Shown here: positions 19,092 through 30,276 of the stretch, piece after piece
Numbering within the stretch: position 1 is the stretch's first letter
How the letters are laid out: the number at the start of each line of letters is the position of its first letter
DNA from: Haemaphysalis longicornis
Lineage: Eukaryota > Arthropoda > Arachnida > Ixodida > Ixodidae
DNA length: 64,000 bases
Direction: 5' to 3'
Assembly: GCA_013339765.2 (NCBI GenBank)
Contig: JABSTR010003165.1
Span: 1 to 64,000, forward strand
Position numbers and translations under genes: made by a program
Notes under the pieces: generated by a model
What the model was told of the DNA's origin: nothing
Databases searched by the model: none
Seen by the model: only the letters and a program-made list of their open reading frames with translations

Positions 19092-21805
19092 CAAGGACGT
19101 GATAAGGTCCTTTACGTTGCTGAAAAATGGACACGTCCTATTTTACCGTGGTCTAGAGGACAGAAGAGAACTGGGAGTGGGATTTCTAGTCAATAAAAGC
19201 ATAGCTGGCAACATAGACGAATACTATAGCATTAAGGAAAGGGCAGCAGGTCTTGTAATTAGGCTCAATAAGAGGTACAAGCTAAAGGTGGTGCAGGGCT
19301 ATGCGCCCACATCCTACCATGACGACCAAGTAGTGGAACGCTTCTATGAAGATGTGGAATCGGCAATGGCTAAAGTAAAAACACATTATACCGTAGTTAT
19401 GGGGGACTTCAATGCTAAAGTAGGCAATAATCAGGCTGGAGACAAGGCAGTTGGGAATTATGGTCGGGGCTGTAGAAACAGCAGGGGGGACCTAGTAGTT
19501 GAGTTTGCAGAACGGAATAACCTACGCATAATAAATACCTTCTTCTGTAAACAGGAGAGTCGGAAGTGGACCTGGAGGAGCCCGAATGGGGAGCACAAAA
19601 ATGAAATAGACTTCATATTATGCGATAACCCTGGCGTCGTGCAGGATGTGGAAGTGCTCGGAAGGGTTAGGTGGTGACCACCGTACGGTAAGATCTCGAA
19701 TTAGGCTAGATTTGAAGAGGGACCACAACAATCTAGTACGAAAGAAGCCGATAAATGAGCTAGCAGTAAGACGTATAGTAGAAGAATTCAGGATCGCGCT
19801 GCAGAACCGATATTCCGCCCTTAACGAGGAAGCCGAGCCTACGACACAGGAAGCCAGCGACAACCTTACACGCATTATCACGGAGTGTGCAGTAGAAGTC
19901 GGGGGCACTATGGCTAGACAGGATACTGGTAAACTTTCACAGGAGACGAAAGATCTAATCAGGAAACAGCAAACAAAGAGAATCTATGCCGCAGCTAACA
20001 GAATATAACTAGCCGAGCTCTCGAAGTTAATTAATAAGCGTAAGACAGCTGACATACGGAAGTATAACATGGAGAGTATTGAATACGCTGTAAAGAACGG
20101 AGGTAGCCTGAAAGCAATGAAGAGACCTCTTGGCGTGGGGAAAAATCAGATGTATGCACTTGAGGATAAGCAAGGCGATGTCATCACAAATAGGGATAAA
20201 ATAGCCACAGTGGTCGAGAAGTTCTGTAGGAATCTGTACCGTAGCAGGGACGTACAGGATAATGCCGAACGAGACAGTAGTTCAGAGGAGATAGACATCC
20301 CACCAGTAACGACCAAAGAAGTAAGGAAGGCTTTGAAAGAAATGAAAGGGGGCAAAGCACCTGGTGAGGATCAGATAACAGCAGACCTCTTGAAGGATGG
20401 CGGAGAAATTGTACTTGAAAAACTGGCCAACCTGTATACGCAATGCCTAATGACCACAATGGTACCGGAATCTTGGAAGAACGCGAACATCAGCCTAATT
20501 CATAAGAAAGGCGACATGAAGGACTTGAAAAATTACAGGCCGATCAGCTTACTGTCAGTCGTCTACAAGGTATTTAACAAGGTAATCGCTAACCGAATGT
20601 CTGCATTCTTCGATTTCAGTCAACCTAAAGAACAAGCAGGGTTCCGAAAAGGTTATTCAACAATGGACCATATTAACACGATCAATCAGGTGATAGACAA
20701 GTGCGCTGAGTATACTGAACACCTATATATAGCCCTCATAGATTATGACAAAGCATTTGACTCGGTCGAAACCCTAGCGGTCATTCAGGCATTACAGAAC
20801 CAGGGGGTAGATGAGCATTAGGTAAGAACACTAGAGGATATCTACAATGGGTCTACAGCTACCATCATCCTCCATAGGGAGAGCAGTAAAATACCTATAA
20901 GGAAGGGTGTCAGACAAGGAGACACAATCTCTCCAATGTTATTCACAGCATGCTTACAAGAAGTATTCAGATCGTTGGATTGGGAACAGGTGGGAGTTAG
21001 GGTTAATGGAGAATACCTCAGTAACCTCAGATTTGCTGATGACGTTGCCTTGCTAAGTAGCTCGGGGGAGGAATTGCTAAGCATGCTTTCTGCACTGGCC
21101 GAACAGAGTAGAACCGTGGGCTTGAAAATTAATATGCAGAAAACTAAAGTAATGATCAATAACCTCGGTACAGCACAGCAGTTTGAGATAGGTGGCGAGG
21201 CAGTGGAAGTCGTCAGCGAATATATCTACTTAGGCCAAGTTGTAACCCCAGATCCCACCCATGAGGCAGATGTAATTAGAAGGATAAGAATGGGGTGGGG
21301 TGCATATGGCAGACATTCTCAGATAATGAATAGCAGCCTACCATTGTCGCTGAAGAAGAAAGTGTATGACAGCTGCATCTTACCGGTACTCACCTACGGG
21401 GCAGAAACTTGGAGGCTCACTAAGAGGGTTCAACTTAAATTAAGAACGACTCAGCGTGCAATGGAGTGGAGAATGATAGGTGTAACATTAAGGGACAAGA
21501 AGAGAGCGGAGTGGGTCGGGAGCAAACTAGTGTTAAAGACATGTTAGTAGAAATTAAGAAGAAATGGACGTGGGCAGGGCATGAAATGCGAAGGCAAGAT
21601 AACCGCTGGTCATTAAGGGTAACAGTGTGGATCCTTAGAAAAGGCAAGCGCTGCAGGGGTCGGCAGAAAGTTAGATGGGCAGATGAGATCAAGAAGTTTG
21701 CAGGGATAAATTGGTCACAGTTGGCACAGGACCGAGGTAATTGGAGAATAATGGGAAGGCCTTTGCCCTGCAGTGGCCGTAGATTTGCTGGTGATGATGA
21801 TGTAT
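19092..21805 (+). mobile_element. RTE-clade LINE, 5' truncated
   Basis: Endonuclease starts mid-domain, followed by RT and a very short 3' end with a GATGATGATGTATGATGA-like tail. Compact structure, the GHxMR-DNRW C-terminal region and a short simple-repeat tail are typical of RTE elements. It sits inside the gypsy A LTR; the edges follow from comparison with the solo LTR at 47.5 kb. Confidence 0.88.
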
Positions 21806-21807
21806 GA
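19099..21807 (+). pseudogene. RTE ORF2: endonuclease and reverse transcriptase, few lesions
   Basis: Endonuclease motifs: GVGFLVNKS, GYAPTS, VMGDFNAKVG and NEIDFIL. A frameshift near 19665 then leads to a continuous frame with DHRTVRSRI. RT motifs: GKAPGEDQITADLLK, LIHKKGD, NYRPISLLSVVYK, EQAGFRKGYS, IALIDYDKAFDSV (motif A), GVRQGDTISPMLF and NLRFADDVALL (motif C with both Asp). The C-terminus has LTYGAETWRL and WAGHEMRRQDNRW, usual for RTE. In-frame stops lie at 20006 and 20819, and a frameshift near 21520 moves the last 90 residues. The catalytic residues survive, so this copy looks younger than most LINEs here. The upstream part of the endonuclease is missing. Confidence 0.9.
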
Positions 21808-21951
21808 TGACCACGTAGCCAGGTTGGTTTATTGGGAACGCCATGAGGTCTCTATCTCCTGATGCTAGGGACGTGCGAGCCCTCCTGCTGGTCAGCGCGC
21901 TCGTGGGCCTGCGTCACGGTGCTGCCGCTGGCACTGTGTCTTCCCGCTACA

Positions 21952-21966
21952 GGGCTCCCCCCCAAG
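21952..21966 (-). other. Polypurine tract of gypsy A
   Basis: On the minus strand TTGGGGGGGAGCCC precedes TGTAGCGGG, the start of the 3' LTR. This confirms the minus orientation of the element. Confidence 0.65.
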
Positions 21967-22451
21967 GGAGGCGCTGCTGCGACGCTCTGATGTACCCAGC
22001 GTACATGATGGTCGCGGTGGTGTCCAGCCACAGCCGGAAGACTCGTAGGTTGATGTCGGTGGTGGTGACGTATGCCAGCCTCAAGCGCTCTAAGGCTATG
22101 GTGTCGTGGGAGCCATTGATGTCGATGACTTACGTCGACGAGTGTTGTTATACCACAAGGAAAGGGCCAACGTAGTGTGGTTGCAATGGGCGGCGCATGG
22201 GTCCGTACCGCACAAAGACATGTGTTGCCTGTTCAAGGTTAGGGAGCAGATAAGGTCCTCTGGGTTTTCGTTCACGTGTAGGCTGAGGTCGAAGGTCAGC
22301 GAGGATCAATCTCAGAGATTTCACGCAGTGCGCGGCGGAAGATGCTTGAGACGCTACCTCAAACAGGTCGGCTGGTAGTCGAAGCTGGGTTCCAAAAACC
22401 AGTTCAGCCGAAGTACACGTCCGGTCACCTTTAAAGGTGGTGCGTATGCCC
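21967..22451 (-). pseudogene. Gypsy A integrase C-terminal part
   Basis: The minus strand reads GIRTTFKGDRTCTSAELVFG, then QLRLPADLF, ADLRPQPTR and THVFVRYGPMRRPLQPHYVG, a well-conserved C-terminal segment of gypsy integrase (LGIRTxxKxDxxxxxAELVYGxxLRLP, then VFVRxDxxRxPLxxPYxGPF). Read-through toward 21967 gives a chromodomain-like tail region (DVNGSHDTIALERLR). The upstream side is cut at 22451 by the LTR of a second gypsy element. The preceding integrase core lies beyond that element at 24.7 kb, with roughly 50 residues between the two pieces missing, including the expected catalytic Glu. Confidence 0.82.
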
Positions 22452-22596
22452 TGTAGCGGCGCACCGCGCCCAGACGACGACGACGACGAAGGCGCAACCA
22501 CGAGGCGCACGCTCACGTGCGCTCGTGCTGGAACAATAAAAAATCAGTTCGAGCCCAAACGCTGTCGTGGCTGGTTGTCACTGCGCCGGTCGCGAC
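22452..22596 (+). repeat. 5' LTR of gypsy B (about 145 bp)
   Basis: Starts TGTAGCGGCGCACC, contains AATAAA at about 22532 and ends CGCGACA, giving TG...CA termini. A leader and the gag ATG follow. Only one copy exists here, so the boundaries are inferred. Confidence 0.6.
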
Positions 22597-22640
22597 ATGA
22601 TTTCGTGACGTGGACCGAACTCGCCTCTTCTGACCGCGCC

Positions 22641-23525
22641 ATGTCGGACCCTTCGGCTTCGCCGGATTCTGCGGGCCAACTACAACCCGGCGCAGCTGCG
22701 CCCGCCCACGAAGCAGCTCCGCCTGCTCACGCTACAACCGCGGCTGTGCACAGCGCTACTCTACCCCCGTTTTGGATTGGGAACCCGCGGACATGGTTCA
22801 CGCAACTCGAAGCGCGCTTCCGTCTGCATCGCATCACCAGCCAGGAGACGAAATATAATAGCGTCGTGACCTCCTTGCCAGGCAGCATCGCGGACGAGCT
22901 AGCCGATATCCTCGACGCCCCACATCCTGAAGCGCCGTACGACCACCTAAAGGCAGCGATCATCCAACGCAAGTCGGAGTCGGAGCGCAGCAGGCTGCAG
23001 CAGCTTCTGAACACCGAGGAGCTCAGTGACAGGCGACCCTCGCAGTTGCTACATCGCATGCGGCAGCTATTGGGCGATCATGGCCAGGACCTCAACAATA
23101 CAGTTCTTCGGGAGCTCTTCCTTCAACGCCTCCCCCAGAACATGGTATTGGTACTTGCGGCAGCCGCTGACATGCCACTCGACCAACTCGCGGAACTGGC
23201 CGACCGCATCGCGGACTATTCCCGGTCCTCAAGCATCGCCGCAGTCGTCGATACGCCCTCCACCTCAAGTGACGACTCCAGGCTTGGTCGACCTGAGAGC
23301 CGCATTGATGAACTCAGCCATCAGCTGTCATCGCTCGCACCCCTCTTGCACCGACGCCGACGTGCATCCCGCGACCGACGGTACTCCCCATCCCCGTCCC
23401 GTTCTCAACATGGCTCCTCCGCAACACGCGGTGAGCCTGGCCATTCGGGCACCTTTTGGTATCATCGTACTTTCGGCGCTGCCGCCTGCAAAGACAGCCA
23501 GCCTTGCTCATGGACGGGAAACTAG
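22641..23525 (+). pseudogene. Gypsy B Gag
   Basis: ATG at 22641 gives MSDPSASPDSAGQLQPG, an Ala/Pro-rich N-terminus. The capsid-like domain follows: FWIGNPRTWFTQLEARF, TSLPGSIADELADIL, YDHLKAAIIQRKSES, LLNTEELSDRRPSQLLHRM and RELFLQRLPQNM. This is the standard capsid region of tick-type gypsy Gag. The C-terminus is basic and Ser/Arg-rich and ends FWYHRTFGAAACKDSQPCSW, a degenerate form of a CxYHxxFGxxAxxCxxPCxW zinc-knuckle-like motif with the first Cys replaced by Phe. No stops interrupt it. Pol overlaps in the -1 frame from 23456, consistent with ribosomal frameshifting. Confidence 0.85.
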
Positions 23526-24672
23526 GAGACCGGACACTGGCGGCGGCAAGTGAACCCGGTCATGCAGTCAGCCGCCTCTTCTACGTCACCGACAGGGTTG
23601 CCGGCCACCGCTTCTTGGTCGATACGGGAGCAGAGGTCAGCGTCATACCGGCCTCTTCGCTAGACCGACGACGCCGAGAAATGACCTCCCCGTTAATCGC
23701 CGTCAACGACTCGCCGATCAACACCTACGGCCAGCGGTCGCTTACAGTCAATTTTGGCCTTCGTCGCACCTACCCTTGGCTTTTTACAATTGCCGACCTC
23801 AAGAAGCCATTCTCGGCTGCTGATTTCCTGGCTTGTTGCAACCTGGCCGTGGACGTGCACTCTCGACGCCTCGTGGACATGACGACGAGCCTTTCAGTAC
23901 ATGGCATTCTCTCCTCTGCCATGGCGACCGGACTTCGAGCCTTTGTGCCATCTTCCGTGTACGAGAAGATACTTGCAGATTTTCCCGCGATCAGAAGACC
24001 CCACACGGGAGAGTCCCGGGTGAAGCACACCATCACCCACCACATCGTCACGAAGGGACCCCCTGTCTTCGCTCGAGCGCGTCGTCTCGCCGGATCACGT
24101 TATGCCATTGCTCGCCGGGAGTTCGAGCACATGCTGGAACTGGGAATTGTCCGTCCATCCTCGAGCAACTACGCGTCAGCCCTGCATATGGTACCCAAAA
24201 AGGACCCCGGTGACTGGAGGCCATGCGGTGACTACCGTGCCCTCAATGCGATCACCGTGCCGGACCGGTACCCGCTCCCTTATTTGCAGGACTTCAACGC
24301 GAATCTGGCAGGCTGAAAGATATTCAGCAAGGTGGACTTGGTCGAAGCTTATCACCAGATACCTGTGGAGCCAGCAGACATACCGAAGACTGCCATCATT
24401 ACACCATTTGGTGTCTTCGAATATGTCCGCATGCCCTTCGGCCTGCGTAACGCCACCCAGACCTTTCAAAGTGCCATCGACCAGGTTACCCGCGGTTTAG
24501 ACTTTGTATTTTCCTACCTCTATGACCTCTTGATCGCAAGCTCATCACCATCCGAGCACGAAGTGCACTTGCGAGCCCTTTTCACTCGGCTTGACGAATA
24601 CGTCTTCGTCATCAACCCCAAAAAGTGTGTCTTCGGCATGCAGACCATCGAGTTCCTGGGCCACTTGGTACG
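23456..24672 (+). pseudogene. Gypsy B Pol: protease and partial reverse transcriptase
   Basis: The protease has FLVDTGAEVSVIPAS (catalytic Asp in DTGA). RT follows with FEHMLELGIVRPSSSNYAS, LHMVPKKDPGDWRPCGDYR and LPYLQDFNANLAG. A TGA at about 24314 replaces a conserved Cys codon. RT then continues in the same frame with FSKVDLVEAYHQIPV (motif B region), FGVFEYVRMPFGLRNA and SYLYDLLIASSS. Motif C should be Y(L/V)DDLL; here the first Asp is Tyr, so RT is catalytically dead. The frame ends after FLGHLV at the junction with gypsy A, so RNase H and integrase are absent. Confidence 0.88.
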
Positions 24673-26878
24673 CTGGCCGGTACGCTGACGTGCGCAAACG
24701 AGTCGTACCGAGGAGGTGAACGAGGTCGGCGAACAAAGCAGACCCGAACTGCCATCCGCGGTCGGTGACGATGAATGATGGCAATCCGAAACGTGCTACC
24801 CAGGTCGACACGGATGCTGACGCCACCGTTGGCGCGGAGATGTCGGGTAGCGGTGTGAATCGGTGAATCGGGCCACACAAGTCAGTAGGTAGCGGTAGCA
24901 TTGGCAAGGGGGCAAGGGGCCGGCGAGGTCGATGTGCACGACGGCGAAGCGCTTATCAGGTCGTAGGAACGTCTTTGCCGGCAGAACTGGGTACCGGTGA
25001 ACCTTTGGGCGTTGGCATGGTGCACACGCGCGGACCCAGTCGCGAACATCAGCGTTCATGCGAGGCCAGACAAAACGAGCCGCGATGAGTTTCTGGATGG
25101 CACGAATCCAAGGATGGGCCATGTTGAGCAGGGCGTCGAAGAGCTCGCGACGGCAGGTTTTGGGTACGAGTGGTCGTGGCTTTCCGGTCGACAAGTCGCA
25201 AACCATCTGGTGTCCGTCGAGGGTCATGTCTTCGAGCTGGAGCACAGTTGTAGGTGTGCGAAGACGCAGTAGCTCCGTCTCGTCTGCTTGGTCAGCAGCC
25301 AGATGGTGGAGGTCGGGTGCACTTAAAAGCGGCGAAGTGGAGGCAATGGCATCCACCCGGCTTAGAACATCCGCAGCTGTGTTGCCAACGCCACTGACAT
25401 GCTTGATATCCGTCCTGTACTCGGACAGGTAGGCAAGCTGCCGCACTTCTCGTGGCGTGTAATGGGTGTCGGGCCGGCTGATGGCGTACGTCAAGGGTTT
25501 GTAGTCACTGAAGATGGTGAACTGACGACCCTCAAGAAGATGTCGGAAGTGACGTACAGCCAGATACATTGCCAAAAGTTCACTCCCGAAAACACTGCAC
25601 CGGGTTTGCGGTGGGGTTAGATGTTTTGAGAAGAAGGCCAAAGGCTGCCACGCACTATTTACATGCGGTTGGGGGACAGCTCCCACAGAAGAACTCGAGG
25701 CGTCCATCATCAGAGCGGGTGGATATCTTGGATTTGGGGTGAGCGAGGAGAGCGGCGTTTGCCAGCGCACGTTTTATGGCATGAAAGGCATCCTCAGCAC
25801 TTGCGTTCAGTCAAATTCAGTGGTAGAGCGCTTCCCGGAAACCAGGTGGTGAGAGCCTCAAGCAGAGTGGCTCAGTTTCTGATAAAGCGTACAAAAGGGG
25901 CGAACAGCGCAAACACAAACAAACCACAAGAAGAGGAATGTGACAAACAGGAGGTCGTGCTTGTCACATTCTTGTTGTTGTGGTTTGTCTGAGTTTGCGC
26001 TTTCCGCCCTTTTGTAATCATGCACCAACTCGGCCAAGCCTTAACCCTTGCAACCTGATAAAGCATCGGAAGAAGTTTACTAGACACAGGAACTGGCGAA
26101 GCTTGGTACCGACGTTGGAGTTGGGAAGTCAAGAATGGACTGGACCTTGTGGCAGAGGGGCCGAATGCCTGTCGCATCCAGTCGATGTCCAAGAAAGTCG
26201 AGGGCGGCAACCCCGAAATCGCTCTTCGTTGCGTTGATGGCAACGCCATGGGCAGCTAAGCGTTCGAGGAGAATGCGGAAATGGTGAAGATATATGCTCC
26301 TCTAGGGACGTACTTTCTACCAGCAGATCGTCCACGTAAGCATAGACGAAGGGCAGTCCACGCGTCACTGTAACAATGAAACGCTGAAACGTCTCGGCAG
26401 CTTTACTGAGGCCGAACGGCATTCGGAGGAACCGAAGAGTCTGAAAGGTGTTGTGATGGCCGTCTTTTATATCTCCTCCTCAGCGACGGGGATCTGGTAG
26501 TACGCCTGTAGAAGGTCGATTTTTGAAAATACGGTGGCACCGTGCAGACTATCGGTGAAATCTTGTATGTTGGGAAGGGGGTACCGAGCTGGGATGGTAG
26601 AGAGGTTCAAGAATCGGTAGTCACCACTCACCGTTCTTCTTGGGCACCATGTGCAAGGCTGATGCGTAGCGGCTGGAAGAACGTCGGACGATGCCAAGTC
26701 CCAGCATGTGCTCGAACTCTGCCCGGGCGCTCTTGAGTCTGTCGGGAGTCAACATTCTTTTATGATCGATAAAAGAGCATTGTGATTGAGAAGTGACATG
26801 ACCTGGAGCCTCGGAGGGTGATGCGCTAGCGGGGCTCCCTGTAACAACAAAATAATCATCAGGATGGGATGGTCTCAA
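24673..26878 (-). pseudogene. Gypsy A Pol: RT, RNase H and integrase core, broken
   Basis: On the minus strand RT is spread over three frames: 26878-26621 (FEHMLGLGIVRRSSSRYAS), 26697-26467 (DYRFLNLSTI, FSKIDLLQAYYQIPV) and 26422-26129 (MPFGLSKAAETFQ, YAYVDDLLV with both catalytic Asp). RNase H at 25770-25400 has LMMDASSSSVGAV and FTIFSDYKPLTYAI (usual TDHKPL altered). Integrase has a zinc-binding region (CAPCQRPK), a core with VHIDLAGPLPP (first Asp) and FIVTDRGWQFGSALF (second Asp), then stops at LRTSAYRPA. The third acidic residue is lost at the gypsy B junction. Frameshifts lie near 26470, 26200 and 24880. Confidence 0.85.
25891..26015. mobile_element. Fold-back (MITE-like) element, 125 bp
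   Basis: The two halves are nearly perfect inverted repeats. ACAAAAGGGGCGAACAGCGC at the left pairs with the complement of the right end (GCGCTTTCCGCCCTTTTGT), and AATGTGACAA pairs with TTGTCACATT near the centre. It interrupts gypsy A between RT and RNase H. No protein is encoded. A clear target duplication is not visible. Confidence 0.75.
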
Positions 26879-27315
26879 GGATGAGATGGTCTCAAGTCAT
26901 GCCCTATACGCTATCCGCTTCAAGATGTTGATATACACAATGTAGGTTAGAACACATTTGTAAGTTAACATTGGTTCATCTCCAAGGTAAAGTGGAGGCT
27001 GTACTGGAATGTCCTGTGTGTATATTTAGGAAAGTGCCCCTCCTCGCACCATAGCAACATGTGCACGGAAATACAACTTGGTGCACAGAAAGTCCCCACA
27101 CTTGGTGCCCACAGTTGTCACAAACTGGTAGGGTGTGCCATTCAAAAGGTATCTGTTTGCGGCGTGAGTGTGGCCTATTTGCATCTGAACCTATCGTGTT
27201 TATTAGGGATGTATTTACGTATGTATGATCTTATTGTGTGTACATTTTATGTGATTCTTTCTTCCATTCCTTCGCCATCGTTATCGGAGGCTATGTCGTG
27301 TGACAGGTTTCATCT
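26879..27315. other. No gene recognised
   Basis: Short interval between gypsy A and the next LINE. No motif, repeat or long frame stands out. Confidence 0.5.
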
Positions 27316-27738
27316 CTAAATATGGCACCATAGGCTTGTCGCGCATGTGCGAAGAGCTGCCACTGCAGCATATTGTTCAGCAATTTCGTTTCCACAAATA
27401 CTGCTGTGCTCAGGCACCCGGCACATCACTATTGTCATAGCCAAAGCATAAGCCGACGTTATCGTTCTAATGAGTCGGTTTAGGCCGGAATTTTTACTTA
27501 GTTTTACTAAACGTAAAGCGATGATGACACTGATAAAATTTGTAAAGATAACCGACTGTTGTATGTTCGCTTGCATGATTTGTTCTACCGCAATTAAATT
27601 CCCATGCGCGTCTGCTTTGAGATTGCTGCAGTTCCTGTTCAGTTTCTTTGTACTAATGAAGTTGGGGCCTCGTTCAGCGCCTGAGACCACGAAAATCGAT
27701 TTTAAAGCGTTTGTATAGACGGTGGCATATGGGTACAT
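27316..27738 (-). pseudogene. LINE RNase H domain
   Basis: The minus-strand frame reads VYTNALKSIFVVSGAERG, then LIAVEQIMQ, TNFISVIIALRLV and IVMCRVPEHSSICGNEIAEQYAA. The last corresponds to the W/CxPGHSGIxGNExAD motif of LINE RNase H, and the first to the YTDGS-type strand with Asp lost (YTNAL). Spacing of the four blocks fits RNase HI. It degrades the RNA strand during LINE replication in the I and R1 groups. Catalytic residues are altered, so it is inactive. Confidence 0.65.
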
Positions 27739-27837
27739 GTGCTGTAACTAAAGCAAATGCTGAAAAATAAGCTCTTTTAGTGCATTTTTTTCGTGAATTA
27801 TATTTGAAGATAGATCGCATGATTCTAGGCGTGACTC

Positions 27838-29039
27838 CTAAGGGTCAACAAGGTCTGTGGGAGCAGTTCTGTATGGGTAGTTGATGATATTACCCAGTTT
27901 TCGGGCCGGCGGTCCCATTTGCAGGGCGAATGGCATGCTGATGGACGGATGGTAAAGGAATCCCTTGCTGGTGAGACATGTTCGTGATGATACAATAAAT
28001 GAATGATTAGCCAATGACGCCACCTTCAGAGCACACATGATTGCTGTATCAGAACGCTTGTGCTCTAAACAGCACCGGTCACACTCAACAGATAAGCTTT
28101 GGGTGAGGCTTGTATGGGAGGCTTCGGACGCAAGGAGAAGCCCCGAGTGCAGAACTGAATCAAACATTTTTAAGGCTGTCAAGGGCGGATTCATGTGCTA
28201 CACTGCCTGAGTCCAGTTGCGACCTCACCAAGCTGTGGAAGAGACGCAGAAGGCACGTTTTATCTTCTCCATGTGGCTCGAGAGTCGAGACTTTCAATAT
28301 GTTCATTGCCCCTGCAGACTTATTTTTTAGCTTCATAATGTGTGGAATAAATGCTGGCTCATCAGCTAGCAGAACAGCAAGAAGATTATATGCTTTTTAA
28401 CCGGAATGGCCGCAACATGTGACGATGCCTTATGCTTATGTTAATGTGCCTTATGCCACACTGCGTCGAGAACAAAACTAAAGTGATCTTTTGAGGATTA
28501 ACCTTCAAACCATTTTCATCAGCCAAACTTACAAGTTTGTTAGCACCCAATTGCAACTGCTGCTCGTAGATTGAGAGAATTCAAGATTAATAGCTGATTT
28601 GAATATCGCCAATGTAACCCTAGTAGAAAATAGTGCACGGCAGTATCTCTTGAAGGGACTTTATCTTGACGATAAAAAGTGCGCAGCTCAGTACGCCACC
28701 TTGCGGGACCCCGTTTTTTGGATGTACGTTCTAGAAAGCGGTGCACAAACTCTTCAGAAAAAATTTCTTTCAGACAAGTTGAGCGTGGGGTTGAGCATGT
28801 ATAGGGTTGAGCATATTTCTGGTTACACCGTGACCTTTCAGGTCACGCAAGATGCCATATTCCCATACAGTATCCAACGCCTTTTCAAGGTCAAAGAATA
28901 TATACATATAGGGCTGCCTAGGAATAAAAGCACCTCTGCCGTATGATTCCGAAGCCACTAGCCGGTCAGCCGCAGATCTTCCCATCCGCAAACTTGTCTG
29001 GCAGTTATCTAGAATACCATGGTATTCTAAAAAGCGCAT
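27838..29039 (-). pseudogene. I/Nimb-like LINE reverse transcriptase remnants
   Basis: 29039-28770 reads SLRMGRSAADRLVASES and YIFFDLEKALDTVWEYGIL, the palm motif A of I/Nimb RT (FFDLEKAYDTxWxxGIL). Short pieces near 28590-28400 are consistent with the region before the thumb. 28330-28200 reads FIPHIMKLKNKSAGAMNIL and LVRSQLDSGSVAHESA, a conserved thumb segment (LDYGSVVYxxA). 28194-27838 continues into the LINE-specific linker (ESGELPL-like region, now SVECDRCCLEHKRSD). The motif C region was not found intact. At least four frame breaks. Confidence 0.65.
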
Positions 29040-29533
29040 GTCTTCTATTTACTGCTTCTTCGAACAACCCACTTATACAGCTGGTTAGAGCTATTGGCTG
29101 ACAGCCGACGCGACAGGAGGCATTTTTTTTGTTTTAGTAACCGCACCACAATTCACTCCTTCCTAGCCCTTCTCAAACATCCGGCACACAATATCTTATT
29201 GAAAAAACAGGAGGGTTTTGAGGGTAACTGCATGCAGGTGTTTAATCATTGTATATTGTGATGACGTCGGCGACCGGTGCTGATGACCTAAATGTTTCCA
29301 AGGCAACTTTCAGCTCAAGGAGGAAAATGGACAGTTGTAATGGTCTTGTGACGATTGCTTTATATACCTGATAGACTTGCGCTCTACAGATGTTTTATAC
29401 CTAATAAATGTGTATGTAAGTATGAAGAGCTTGATACAATTTCGAAGTGTTTACCCCGTGTGTTTCCCTGGTCTTCTAATGTGCCACAAGTGCTGTTAAC
29501 AAGGGGTGAGTAGTTTGTTTTGTGTTCTTTTAA

Positions 29534-30276
29534 TTATCTTATACGGTTCCTGAACTTGTTAGGGTTTGTGTAAGAATTATTTGACGATACAAATGCTCTC
29601 AAGATGTTCGTTTTTGCCTCTCGGCGAATAAGCTTTCCTTCTGCCTCGGCATGCTTAAAAGCAATAAGCTTCTGTGCAGTTGGGTACTTGCAAAGGTTAC
29701 CCCATGCCTTGTTTTCTGCTTTATGCGCATCTGGACACTCTTCATTCCACCAGGGCGTCCGGGGGGTGTGTAGATTGCCAGAGGTCGGAGGGATATCTTC
29801 TAGAAGCATCAAAAATACGTGGGAAAGACGTTACAAGCATTGTGTATAAGTTTTGTATGGATGTGTACAATAGTTGTGACTTTCTTGTGAAAATCACCCA
29901 GCTTGCACGCGTTTTTTTAAACCTTTCGTGATACACGGAACTGTGGGGGAGTTTATTTACGCCATTAGGAGTTACAGGGAAATGGTCGCTCCCATAGTGG
30001 TTCGAATCTACGTTCCGCTAAGAATAGGTAAAGAACAGCTGAATGAATTACTAAATCCATATGTTCGTACATGTTGTGTTTTCTTGGTTGGTTCTTTTGT
30101 TTCTTTTGGTACGTTGGTTTCTTTTCAATAAAGAGACACGCTCCGCACGTCAGTAAAAATCGCTCAATTTGGAGGCCCTGGCCATCTTCGCGTTCAGAGC
30201 CCGAAAGTGTACTTTGGGCGTTAGTCACCCATAAATATGAATGTTGTGTTAGCTGAATAAATATTAAAATTAACAA
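29534..30276 (-). pseudogene. I/Nimb-like LINE endonuclease end and linker
   Basis: The minus strand at about 30010-29940 reads NHYGSDHFPVTPNG, the C-terminal endonuclease motif with catalytic Asp-His. 29812-29534 reads TPRTPWWNEECPDAHKAENKAW and then LIAFKHAEAEGKLIRREAK, the conserved PWWNxxCxxAxxxKxxAW and IxFKxxxAxxRxxxR linker found between endonuclease and RT in I/Nimb elements. The N-terminal endonuclease motifs are not visible. Confidence 0.7.

Larger units (their letters stand above)
19048..21951 (-). repeat. 3' LTR of gypsy A, split by an RTE LINE
   Basis: The halves are 19048-19091 and about 21806-21951. Joined, they match the uninterrupted solo LTR at 47488-47672, which shares both ends (TGTAGAGCGCAT and CTACA as read on the plus strand) and the AATAAA signal on the minus strand. 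The LTR is TG...CA bounded and roughly 185 bp. The solo copy acts as an empty site for the RTE insertion. Confidence 0.85.
22452..24672 (+). mobile_element. Ty3/gypsy element B (plus strand): 5' LTR, gag, protease, partial RT
   Basis: It begins with a 145-bp LTR-like segment, then gag and pol in overlapping frames, and stops abruptly within RT after EFLGHLV. It lies head to head inside gypsy A's integrase. The missing 3' half and the absence of a 3' LTR show this is not a simple insertion; a deletion or recombination removed the remainder together with part of gypsy A. Confidence 0.82.
19048..26878 (-). mobile_element. Ty3/gypsy element A (minus strand), 5' truncated and multiply interrupted
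   Basis: On the minus strand the order is RT (26878-26129), RNase H and integrase (25770-24673), integrase C-terminus (22451 to about 21960), polypurine tract, then a 3' LTR (21951-19048). Protease, gag and 5' LTR are missing. Three intruders break it: a fold-back element (25891-26015), a plus-strand gypsy element (22452-24672) and an RTE LINE in the LTR (about 19092-21805). Some integrase sequence is lost at the second site. Confidence 0.82.
27316..30276 (-). mobile_element. I/Nimb-like LINE with RNase H, highly decayed
   Basis: Minus-strand order: endonuclease C-terminus (30270-29740), linker (29812-29534), RT fragments (29039-27838) and RNase H (27738-27316). The region 29050-29530 is not recognisable and may hold an insertion. 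The RNase H after RT and the (A/S)YGSDHFPV-type endonuclease end point to the I group. Many stops and frameshifts, so an old copy. Confidence 0.7.
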
